Origin: Eutypa lata
Taxonomy: Eukaryota; Ascomycota; Sordariomycetes; Xylariales; Diatrypaceae
DNA: 64,000 nucleotides
Direction: 5' to 3'
NCBI GenBank assembly: GCA_022661535.1
Contig: JAKULF010000010.1
Coordinates: 1,736,001 to 1,800,000 of the forward strand
Shown piece after piece: positions 39,719 through 49,108 of the stretch (the stretch's first letter is position 1; every line of letters starts with the position of its first letter). Position numbers and translations under genes: made by a program. The notes beneath the pieces were generated by a model. That model was given only the letters and a program-made list of their open reading frames with translations, was not told the origin of the DNA and did no database searches.

Positions 39719-41809
39719 CATGTATTTCGTACATTGCACTCGGGACAAGTTGATTCTAGGCCTTGTGTCCCCCCCATCCCTCTCCTTCATATACTTACCC
39801 TAGTGAACCCTGCTACCACGTGTGGAATACTGAAACTTATATACCTACTTACCTACTTACCTACCTACCTATATACCAGGATACATACCTACCCAACTAC
39901 TTACTTCCCTACATATGTAGGTATGGAAGGGGGGGGGAAGAGATTAGGTGAGATACATACATAACAAACCTCTAAGCAAGCTAGGCACGCCATCCCATCT
40001 AATCAGCCAGCCATAAACGTAGCCTCCGTTTCAGCTACCATGGCCCCGGGTCGCTCTAGCTGGCTGACTGGCTGACTTGGGCGGCCGCCGGGGCACACAG
40101 GCTTGCTAGCAAGTTAACTACTTAGGTGGCTTGCTCCGGATCACTTCGGCGGGGACTGCCTAACTACATACCTCCCTGCTAATTAATCCTATATGTACAA
40201 TACAATGCACATGGGCATGTATGTAGAAGGCGCTGGATGCCTCAGGTAGGTAGCTATATTCATCAGGGATATTTCATTCATATACCTACCTATGTGTGTG
40301 TCTGTGTGTGTGCCCGCGCGTGTATATATCATTGTATCTCTGGTTAGTATCTAGGCATAGTAGATAGTCAGTCATCCGGCCAGGATAAGACGTAGTTAGT
40401 AGGTAGTAGTAGACAGGTATGCCAAGTAGTAGCCTCTTTCCTTCCTTTTCACTTGCGATGTTGATGTCGATGTTGATGATGCTAGCTGGTATCACCTAAC
40501 AAGCCTCGTGACTACATAAAGTATCTACGTATAACTATCGGCAACGCCGCATCGTAGTTAAGTATCGCATCACGTCTGGCCTCGTCGCAAGCCTTACTTG
40601 CCTCAGTCTAGTTAGTATTCATCAACTAACTAGGTGAATCCAAGTTCTTCAAGTCAAGCCAGTATATAAGTCTCGATCGGCCTGAGCCGTTGGCGCTTGT
40701 CAATTGGGAATCTGGGCACTAACTATCTAACCACCTATCTATCTATCCATCTGGTTGGTTAGCACAGGCGAGGACGGGCCCGGGGAGATCTAGACTCCCG
40801 CCATCAATCGTCCATCCAAGAGGCAAAAGCGCCTAACTAAAGACACGTACATACTATAGTATCTACCGCTAACTGAGTACTAGTTAGTTCCCGGTAGAGC
40901 CGTTCTCGGGTTCGTTCAACCGGAGTTCGTTTCGAGCCGGCTGAACCGGCTGGTCGTGGTTCCGAATTGGAGCTTTGATTTTTTTTTGATTTTTTTTGTA
41001 AAGAATTTCAACGAACTTTTCTATGAGTGATACGAACGCGACGAAGACGGCGACGATGGCGACGGCGGGCCCATAGGTAGAGAAACCCTAACTTAATCCA
41101 CATGGAGCTAGGTTCGGCCGCGTTAAAGTACTTAGCCACGAGGGAGAGCGTTTTTTTTTTCTTTGTTTCTACATGCATAGGAAACTTTTGACGATGGTTT
41201 CGGCCGGGGGCCCTTTTGTAGTTCCGGGGGAGAAGCCGTTTTCTGGGCATTACGCCCTTTGTTGTCATTATAGATTTCATGCATCGGCACATTTACTTAA
41301 GCATCTTGTTTTAATAGGCTGACACCCTCTCGGGCTGATATGGGCTAGTTAGTTAGATAGTTTTCGGATTTGACTTCAAGGTGGGCTTAGCTAGGTCAAT
41401 GAATGGTCGGCATGTAAAAATAGGCGGTCATTCTTTATTTTTCATCAATAATTTATGCTTTCGCTATTACTCTATGTAGGTATATTATATCATGCTACTG
41501 CACACTATACTGATGCCTAGCCTAACGGTGGCGATGTGGTACATACTTACTAACCGGAAACCCCCTGTTTTGCCAAGCTTGCCTGCTTGCTAACGGCGTG
41601 CCGTTGTTTCTGATAAGGGGAAAGGAAAACATGAATATGATCGCTACAGGGAACCATGGCAAATCGCCCCCTTCCCCGGTGGGAACGACCGAGAGCGCTG
41701 CCGAAGAAATAAGGGGGCGATAATGACTAGATATTAACAACTCCTGGGTAAGTATGTAGACTTCTTTGAAGTCATTTCTTCTCCCCACAGCTCTTGTTAG
41801 AGCTCCCCC

Positions 41810-43521
41810 CTAGCGTTTCCTCTTAGAAGACGACGACGATGACGACGACGACGAGTCACGTTCTTGCTCAAACGAGAACCGGGAGAAGTCATGACCGTCA
41901 CGCTCGGACTTCGCCCCCGCTTCTTCCCCTTCCCCTTCCCCTTTCTCATCTGCTTCCGTTTCCGCTTCCGCTTCCGCTTCCATCTCCGATAATGTCTGCG
42001 CCCTCCGCTCCGCTCTCGCAGCAGCCCTAGCCGCGGCTCTAGCAGCGACTCTCTTAAGTCTGTCGGCAGCCTCGGCCCTCTCGAGCCTCTGGCCCATAAG
42101 GTAGTCGAAATCCTTGTCTAGAATCAGGGGCAGAGGGGGCTTCGGTGCTGCTATCCGACCTGTTAGCTATATGTAACTAGTTCTTTCTTTCTACCTTGTT
42201 CGAGTTTAAGAAATGTAAACGACATATATATATATACGTAAGCATATATGGGATCGGAATTCCAATAAAACCATACCTGTATCCTCACTGCCGGTCTGCT
42301 CTTGGCGCTTCGCTGATGTTGTTATCTCGTGAAGCGCGTCCGTGAACTGGCGTGAGAAGATCGACGACGGCTCTGTGTCTGACAACTCCGGGTCCCGCGG
42401 CTTATTTGATGATGTCACTAGAAAAATCTTTTTTTAGAAGGAAATTGAAAACCCCCCCAATTTTATCTGTATATTAGATAGGTGGACGTAGCATAACACG
42501 TTGAGTGTTTTGTAATAAAGGGGGGAGGGGAGGAATGGAGGGGCAGTACATACCTCCAGTCTTATGATCGCTCAAGCGCTTAAGCTCCGAGGTGAACTTC
42601 TTCGCCTGGGGCCCGTTCCGGTCGACGATGCTGTTAGCCCTCGCGAGGGTGACGGCGGCGACGCCCTCCCGCGACGTCCGGGAGAGGACGACCTCGAGGC
42701 GCTTGATCTCGGCCTTGTACTGGCGCTCGCGCTCGATCCACTCGTCGGCCAGAGCCCTGAAGTCCGTGAGTGTGCGCTCGTGGGCGTCGTGGGCCCCGGC
42801 CACCTCCGCGTCCAGGCGCCGGACAGCCCGCTTGCCTTTCGCGAAGGCCTCGATCAGCGATAGGACTGTGACATGCAGAGTTAGCAATGGCTCCCTTGAG
42901 ATATCTTAGCGAGGTCCGCCCCCCCCCCGAGGGTTCTAGCAAACACGCACGCCCCTTTCAATAACCCCAAGCCACTTGAACTAGCTACAAAGGGCAGAAA
43001 GAAAACTCCCAAAATTACTTACTATACGCGTTGTGGTGCACCGGGATGGGCTCCAGCGACCCTCGCTCCATCAGCCCGACTTGCAGCGCCTCTACCATCT
43101 GCTCCACGTTCGGGCTGTACCAGACCTTGTCCTGCTCGCGGACGAAGAGGCTAGAGGTGTTGTCGTTGTCGTTGTCGTTGTCGTTGTTATCATTCTTGTT
43201 GCTGTTGTTGTTGATGATGTTGATGATGTTGCTGATGTTGCTGTTGCCACTGGGCAGCGGCGTCGTGGGGGGTCGGGATAGGGGCTCCGGCGAGGAGTTG
43301 GCGCGGCTAGCTAGGTTAAGGTAGCTCACCACTCGGCTTGGGCCCGAGCGGGGGCGGGAGGAGGACGAGGCATCGTCCGCCGTCAGGCCCTTAGGATTAG
43401 GAGGGACGGGGGAGTCGGGGCGGAGCTCGGGAAAGGGGAAGGTCGTCGGCGATCGAGCAGCGCCCTTAGATGCCGAAGACCTTGGTCTACCTGGCTGCAA
43501 CTGATTGGGTTTGTTAGACAT
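41810..43521 (-). CDS. conserved-looking coiled-coil hypothetical protein
   Basis: Family not recognised. Four exons read on the minus strand (43521-43023, 42865-42554, 42417-42277, 42159-41810) join in frame to 433 residues. Residues 1-165 are Pro/Ser-rich with an Asn/Asp run encoded by a GTT/GTC repeat near 43158-43230, ending in an ordered segment (QDKVWYSPNVEQMVEALQVG, then LEPIPVHHNAYILSLIEAFA across the exon 1/2 join). Residues about 170-270 are a likely coiled coil (DAEVAGAHDAHERTLTDFRA, YKAEIKRLEVVLSR). The exon 3/4 join creates PKPPLPLILDKDFDYLMGQR, the most ordered-looking motif, followed by an Ala/Arg-rich helix, a Glu-rich repeat and a C-terminal Ser run with KRKR. No signal peptide or membrane span is seen. 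It could be a scaffold or cytoskeletal protein; function is unknown. Confidence 0.75.
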
Positions 43522-44879
43522 GGTGGGCTTCTGAGTGGAAGGATGCGCGAAAGAATGGGTGTGGTTTTTTTTAAATTTATTCTTTCGTTTGTGATCTCAG
43601 TTGGGATGTTATTGATGGAGGGTGGTGATTGTTCCCTCGTATGTATGTATTAGTGAATGAATAACTGTATGACCTGCTTGTTTTGGAGGTTTGACGCTGC
43701 TGAGTGGATGGATGTTAACGAGTCAAAATATCTCAGAGGGACAATGCTCGACTGAATAATTCATATGGATTAGGTATCTAGTCTCTGAATTTTGTAAGTT
43801 GAGTAGAAAAATAGTGGTTGCCTTCAGTAACGAACATAGGAAGGAAGGCGCTACCTTAAAGGGAGGTAGGTAAGGTAGGTATGTCTACATTGGGATGGGG
43901 CAACAACCATCATATTCACATCTTCATCATGTGTTATACAGGTTGATTTATACGATGATACATATGGAGCGTGGGACTTGAACTTCTCAGACCGCTAATG
44001 CGACATTAGGCATTTAAGTTACGAGCGGTGTTTGATGCCTGCGTCTAGACAGTTGTGTTGGTTGCTACGGTATTTTCGACTAACTAACTTACCGGTCGGC
44101 TCTGAAAACATATCTAGTTAACTTTGATTCATGCGGTACTGTTCATGACTGGAGAAGATACGTTGCAGCTAGAGTGCTGCTCACACGTCTAGTTGAGTAA
44201 GTAAGGTGCGGTGTTTGGGGGGGAGGGGGGATATTTCCTGACTAGAGAATGGTGATAAACTCAGTCGGTAGAGAGAACTCTACCCATTATCCACCCTGGA
44301 TTATACTTACATCCAAGCCATACTTTTGATAGAACGCAGATATCACAACCAACAAGGAATTTTCCAATGTCCCATATACTATCCTCTACTACAAAAGCAT
44401 CATTCTTTGTATAGGGGTCTAACTACAGGCAGGTAAAAGGGGAATGTAGGAGTTTTAGTATTCATCACAACATAACCAAAAAGTACATATACACATATAT
44501 ATATCCCATATAATAGCTGCATCTATGAGGTCGTGGAGCTTCGATACCAGTACCCAGAGCGTCTTAGCCTCCAAATACCGCCGTCGTCGTGTTTCTAGTT
44601 ACCTGCATCTCTGGAGTGGAATTGTACCCTCCTGACGATGACGAAGGCGTCCACTTCAACCCCTGACCTTCCCGTGGCCCTTCCCACAGCCCTTCAGATA
44701 TTCACCGAAGAGCACAAAGCCGATGGGGCCATCCATCCCAGAGCCAGCCAATCACCTATCCATCTGCGCTTGCCACTCGAGAATATCAGGTGATCTCACC
44801 CCCATGCTTGGAATTCTTTCTGCCTTCCTGACTGTGCCACTCTCTCTATATCCGAATTACCCATTCAAAAAGGCTCGCT
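43522..44879. other. intergenic spacer
   Basis: The region between two minus-strand genes should hold the promoter of the coiled-coil gene and the 3' UTR of the NCBP3-like gene. It contains TAGG/TATG motifs near 43863-43880. A hairpin CTAATG-TCG-CATTAG near 44000 is visible on the minus strand, but no RNA gene could be supported. Confidence 0.45.
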
Positions 44880-46433
44880 TCAATCGAACAGATCGCCAGC
44901 CCGCTGCCGCTGCCTCGTCCGGCCCTCCAGCCGATCCGCGAATAGTTCCTTCCCCGAATTGCCGCTGAACTTATCGGGGAACAGCTCCTTGACCGACTTG
45001 CCAGCAACGCCCTTGATAGCGAAGCCCTGGTCCGCACCCTTCTGGTTCGCCGCGCCGCGGATATTGAAAGAAGAGGACGAACCAGAACCGCCGCCGCTAG
45101 CAGCTGCCGCTCGTCCCGGGCTGGAGATCCTATCGGCCAGCCTGCCGCCGCCCTGGCCCGGGACCGTGATGCGGTCCTCTAGCCGCCGAGGAGGAGCTCG
45201 CGTTGTCGTCGTGGTCGTGGTTGTGACCGATGAGCTGACGTCGCTACTCCCGTCCATAAGTGGCAAGACGATGCCCTTCGCTATGAGATCGGCCGCGTCT
45301 TCGACGCCGCCATCACCGAGCCGCCCGCTGCCGGATTTCAGCTTCTCGGGGAATAGCTCCCTGCTACGGTTGCTGCGGGACTTGTGGCTCCGGATCGCGC
45401 GCGCTCTATCTCGGTTTGCCGCCGTCGATGCGCCGTCGTTGGCGTTGTTGTTATTGGTGTTGGACAGGTCGTCCAGATCCATGTTGCGGTCACCGTCGCG
45501 GGCCGGCGAGGCGGATCGATCTCGGCGACTTTCGCGGCGACTGCTTGATTCTGATCCGAGAGGGAACAATTCCTTGCCGCGGTTTTCGCTCCGATAGTCG
45601 TCTCGGTAGTCGGCCCCCCGGTAGGAATCCCTCCTATGCTCACTCCGCTCCGAGTCTGAAGTATACGAACGTCTCCTCCGGGGTCGGGATACCGGTGCGC
45701 GATTGGCTCGCGAGGCCTCATCGTCGTCGTAGAGGCTGACGTCGAACTGTTCCGTGGGTTCGTCGTCCCGAGGAGGGTACCTTCCCCGTCTCCGACCGTA
45801 GCCGCCTCCGTCTCGTTCCCGGTACCTCCGCGTCTCGTTCCGGCGCCGCCGCTCCTCGGGGTCGTACTCGGGGTTCAGCAAGTAGAACCGACTCCGCTGC
45901 GCCGCGCCTGCTTCTTTCTTGTCGCTGACAACGGCCAGCCGCACCTTCAAGTGGACGTCGGGCATCTGTGAATACGGCTTGGCCGCGAGAAACACCTGCA
46001 GCGGAAGCTGGGCGACGTCTTGGATGGGCTCGGCTGCCAGCGCTTCGAGAGCCCTCGCAGCTAGGGGCTCGGACTCGAATATTAGGTTGGCGGAAGAATC
46101 GTCGATCCATTCTACCCTCTCGAAGGGACTCTCGGGGAAATATTCGGCGACGTAGGCTTTGATGTCGTCGGGTTTCAAGATGTCAAGACCTTTGACGTGA
46201 ACTTTGGTAGGAGCTAGCGTATCCGACTCCTCGGCGATTTCCCCGTCAGATCGATCGCCCTTCCCAGACCCCGAAAGGTTAGCAACAGATCTAGATAGTT
46301 TCCATATGGTAAGTACAATGCAGAGAGAGTTGCTTACGGCTGTCTCTTCGGCTGCTAGTTCGGGAGCAATGGGCTCGTCGGGGACGAAATCCACATCCAC
46401 GTCCATATCCATATCAAGGTCCATGGAATCCAT
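44880..46433 (-). CDS. NCBP3-like RNA/cap-binding protein with repeated ELFP motifs
   Basis: Resembles nuclear cap-binding protein subunit 3 (NCBP3 family), which in animals binds capped RNA and joins mRNA export complexes. As an open frame it is 517 residues. Removing a probable 78-nt intron at 46337-46260 (donor GTAAGC, branch GCTAAC, acceptor AAG) gives 491 residues and deletes the hydrophobic stretch LCIVLTIWKLSRSV without changing frame. The RRM-like domain reads KVHVKGLDILKPDDIKAYV ... FERVEWIDDSSANLIFESEP; the W-[IV]-DD-S motif is characteristic. An Asp/Met-rich N-terminus precedes it. The C-terminal half is disordered and Arg/Ser-rich, and carries four copies of a [KR]-E-L-F-[PA] motif (GKELFPLG, SRELFPEKL, VKELFPDKF, GKELFADRL) and two copies of an L-x-DRI-x-x-PG motif. 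Nuclear RNA processing is the likely role. Confidence 0.82.
   Translation of the reverse strand: MDSMDLDMDMDVDVDFVPDEPIAPELAAEETAVSNSLCIVLTIWKLSRSVANLSGSGKGDRSDGEIAEESDTLAPTKVHVKGLDILKPDDIKAYVAEYFPESPFERVEWIDDSSANLIFESEPLAARALEALAAEPIQDVAQLPLQVFLAAKPYSQMPDVHLKVRLAVVSDKKEAGAAQRSRFYLLNPEYDPEERRRRNETRRYRERDGGGYGRRRGRYPPRDDEPTEQFDVSLYDDDEASRANRAPVSRPRRRRSYTSDSERSEHRRDSYRGADYRDDYRSENRGKELFPLGSESSSRRESRRDRSASPARDGDRNMDLDDLSNTNNNNANDGASTAANRDRARAIRSHKSRSNRSRELFPEKLKSGSGRLGDGGVEDAADLIAKGIVLPLMDGSSDVSSSVTTTTTTTTRAPPRRLEDRITVPGQGGGRLADRISSPGRAAAASGGGSGSSSSFNIRGAANQKGADQGFAIKGVAGKSVKELFPDKFSGNSGKELFADRLEGRTRQRQRAGDLFD
46260..46337 (-). other. probable in-frame 78-nt intron of the NCBP3-like gene
   Basis: Donor GTAAGC, branch consensus GCTAAC 17 nt before an AAG acceptor, length a multiple of three and no stop inside. 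Retention would insert 26 residues before the RRM. Splicing is inferred from signals only. Confidence 0.6.
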
Positions 46434-47686
46434 CGTGCCTGTTGTCGTGCGTTTTGCTAGAGGGGGGTTGCAGAGATGTTCTAATGGTGAGTAGAGGGTA
46501 TGGAAATTAAGTATTAAGAGAAATTATGTAGTATTAATGCGCCAATGAGCAAAAGGCGGAGTCGAGGATGGCGCCAGACGAAGGTTGATAAAGGGTAAAA
46601 TGTATGCGCGAGCTCGAGATGTTGGATAATGTAATTATTTGGGTTGATGTTGATAAATAATGCAGGTTTAGTTAGATAGGTACCTAGAGGAGGTAGGTAG
46701 CAGATAGCCTTGTCTTAAAACCGGGCGGGGGAACAAAGGTGACCGACAGGCTATCTAAAAGTGTAATAGTGTGTGGATTGAGATAACGTCCACTTAGCTA
46801 TCTAGCTCTAGGATTAGATGACGAGGTGAGGGTGACCCAGTCTAAGGTCATTGAGAGTGTAACAATATGTGTGACAATACCATGATATAAAAAGAGAAGG
46901 CTGAGGATTTGAATTCGAGATGAGAAGGAGCTTCTTCCGCTAAGCAATCCGATCCACAAACGGTCAGTACGTATACCTGACTCATTAACGACCTGGGTAT
47001 CTGCATACAAATCTACGCTTACTTATCTTATCAATCAGCTTCTCAGCCTTATAGGGAGGGACAGGAGTATTCCCTAGCAGTTTATTTGCTATGTTGTGCA
47101 TACACGTATGTAAACTTTGATTCGGCTTACCTACGAATACCATACCATGGTTCTCAGATTGAAGGTAAGTTATAAGCTTGTTTTGTGAGGAAAATGCGTC
47201 AGCATTCTAATCTGATGTCTTCGAAGTGGGCATCTACGTATTTCATAACAAGCACCATTCAAAAATCGCCATACACGTTAAAGTATGTCCATTCCTTTGA
47301 AAATATATAGAAGGGGTTGAATGATTGTAAGCCCCGTCCTAACAATGGTGCTAAACAAAAGCATACGTACTTAAGTATCTATCTCATCATCCCTCTCGAT
47401 ACAATAACGTTCTGGAGCCTTTCTTGCCAGGAGTATCTAAGCCAAATACAACAGCCCAACCGCACACATAAGCCAAGGAATAAAACACAAAACAAAAAAA
47501 CGGTACTGTTGTCAACTAGTGAAAGTACGCTGCTGCTGCTGCCTTGGCCTCGTCATCCTTGGTATATCCTCCCCAATTTCTACCGGCCCACACAACTCTT
47601 TCTCCAGAACGCCTGAATAAGTACGCAAATCTATATAAGTTCCCACACATGTCGTCGTAATCTAAGGGAAGAATCTTGGTCTCTAG
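46434..47686. other. intergenic spacer
   Basis: The spacer lies between two minus-strand genes. It contains TAGGTACCTA at 46677-46686, and is AT-rich near 47270-47300 and 47440-47510. No coding signal recognised. Confidence 0.5.
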
Positions 47687-49108
47687 TTAGACAGTTTCTA
47701 CTCCGTGTCTATGGAGTTCGTCCATCTGCACCGGCACACACGTCGTCCGTTGCACTTTTGGTCGGGAGCTTTCGCTCCCCTCTGGTGAAGTTGTTGAGCT
47801 GAAGCTATTGGAAGCCTTTCGTTTTAGGTTGGATACAGATACCATCATGTCGCCAGCTGAAGGCACGCTGTCGTGGTCTTCGAAATCGTCATTTCGGTCC
47901 AGGAGCGGGTCGAATGCCCAGCTCGCCTCTAGCCCTTCCATGAAGCAAGGCGACCGCCGGAGAAACTGCCAAGATAACGTATCTGATGCCATGGCAATAT
48001 ACAACGATTCCGCCTTTCCGCTGGGAGTACAAACGGCACAATGCTGGCGAATAAAATCGAGGTCGTAATTATTGCATCCGACTAGTGCTGGGTTAAGAGG
48101 TCTGAGCATCGGAAGCCCTTCCAACGTTGCTGCATCGCAAAGTTGGGCTTCGAGTGGCATCCACTCCCTGCCCTTGAGGAGATCCTCGAATGCCTTCGAT
48201 ACCGCTCTCACAAACGACTCACTGTCGGTTCCACCAACAGCTACCATCCGGTGAAGACCCCGTGATAAGCAACGTTTATACGCGTTGGTGTCTTTCTCGA
48301 AAGGGAAAGGTTGAGATGCAGTTGGTAGAAGTGATACGTGCACAGTCCATTCTCTGGTTGCCCGGCCTACTCTGCCCGCCGGAGTGTCAGTGAGGGCATG
48401 ACTGTGAGACGGCCTACGATGCCGCCGGGCGGTGTTCATCTGGTTGTCTTCCGAACATACTGAATCTGACGAAGAACCCCGCCTAAAGCGACTAGGCATT
48501 AGCATCGAGACATCCGAATCCTCAAGCTCCTCAACGCGCTCCTCTAACGCGATGGTGGCTTCATTAAATACGCCTAATCGATCGCTAATTCTGTGAATGG
48601 TATCGTCCTGATGATCTAGCCGTTCGTCGTAAGCCATGAAGCGATCCTCATGAATCATTTGTTGCTTGGCTAGTTCATTGACCGAATGCCAGGTGCGGTT
48701 AACATTGCTGTAGCACCCCTTCACTTCTTGATCGATCTCATCCTTGTTCTTCTCAACTTGGTCTTCTAACTCGCTTATGCGTCGCACTAGCTTTCCTAAA
48801 TTCATACCAATCCCCGATTGGTTCTCGCGGTCAAGTTGTTCTTCAAGGACCTGGACTCGCCGACGGAGTATATCTAGCTCTGTTCTATCAGGCGGTGGCT
48901 CGGTCGACTTGATATGGTAACATGAATTGTGACCACATTCGCATGTGACACCTGGGAGCGCACGGTTGAAAGTGAAGCCGACGCAAGCACATCTCTGGCC
49001 TTTGATCTCGGGGTTGAGCAAGATGTATCGACACTGACCGCTGGGCAGCTTGGCCTCTTCCATGTGCCCGGCCAGTGCGTGCGGTGATGGTGATGACCGT
49101 CCCGACAT
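47687..49108 (-). CDS. hypothetical Cys/His-cluster and coiled-coil protein
   Basis: Single exon. The first true ATG is at 49108, giving 473 residues; the frame extends four codons further only through a GTG. No known name is recognised. Residues 24-65 form a compact metal-site-like cluster: Cys26, then C40-x-C42-x13-C56-x-C58-G-H60-x2-C63-x-H65, reminiscent of SWIM-type zinc fingers (CxC...CxH) but with extra ligands. Residues about 75-215 are a long predicted coiled coil (LRRRVQVLEEQLDREN, LVRRISELEDQVEKNKDEID, LEERVEELED). A Ser-rich linker with basic RRHRRPS leads to a globular C-terminal region (WTVHVSLLPTASQPFPFEKD, AYKRCLSRGLHRMVAVGG, LDFIRQHCAVCTPSGKAESL). The tail has a KRK cluster and many Ser. 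A nuclear or chromatin-associated role is possible but unproven. Confidence 0.82.
   Translation of the reverse strand: MSGRSSPSPHALAGHMEEAKLPSGQCRYILLNPEIKGQRCACVGFTFNRALPGVTCECGHNSCYHIKSTEPPPDRTELDILRRRVQVLEEQLDRENQSGIGMNLGKLVRRISELEDQVEKNKDEIDQEVKGCYSNVNRTWHSVNELAKQQMIHEDRFMAYDERLDHQDDTIHRISDRLGVFNEATIALEERVEELEDSDVSMLMPSRFRRGSSSDSVCSEDNQMNTARRHRRPSHSHALTDTPAGRVGRATREWTVHVSLLPTASQPFPFEKDTNAYKRCLSRGLHRMVAVGGTDSESFVRAVSKAFEDLLKGREWMPLEAQLCDAATLEGLPMLRPLNPALVGCNNYDLDFIRQHCAVCTPSGKAESLYIAMASDTLSWQFLRRSPCFMEGLEASWAFDPLLDRNDDFEDHDSVPSAGDMMVSVSNLKRKASNSFSSTTSPEGSESSRPKVQRTTCVPVQMDELHRHGVETV

Larger units (their letters stand above)
30018..41809. other. gene desert downstream of flbD
   Basis: About 11.8 kb with no gene recognised. 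The first 450 bases have T-rich runs and probably include the flbD 3' UTR. It holds an AGGT tract at 31172-31201, CA/CG-rich repeat near 36260-36320, a GAA tract at 37759-37788, ACCT tracts near 39685-39718 and 39843-39870, palindromes at 30882-30893 and 36636-36656, and an inverted repeat at 37167-37191. The longest open frame (32869-33468, minus) is Arg/Gly-rich and looks like GC-driven noise. Confidence 0.5.

Noticed and set aside
43969..44035. Minus-strand GTTCAAGTCCCA with an adjacent CTAATG-TCG-CATTAG hairpin, reminiscent of a class II tRNA
   Set aside because: The T-stem does not pair with the bases 5' of the loop, and no anticodon or D-arm can be drawn.
44959..45597. 212-codon open frame antisense to the NCBP3-like gene
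   Set aside because: Shadow frame rich in Arg, Ser and Leu, mirroring the Arg/Ser-rich real protein.
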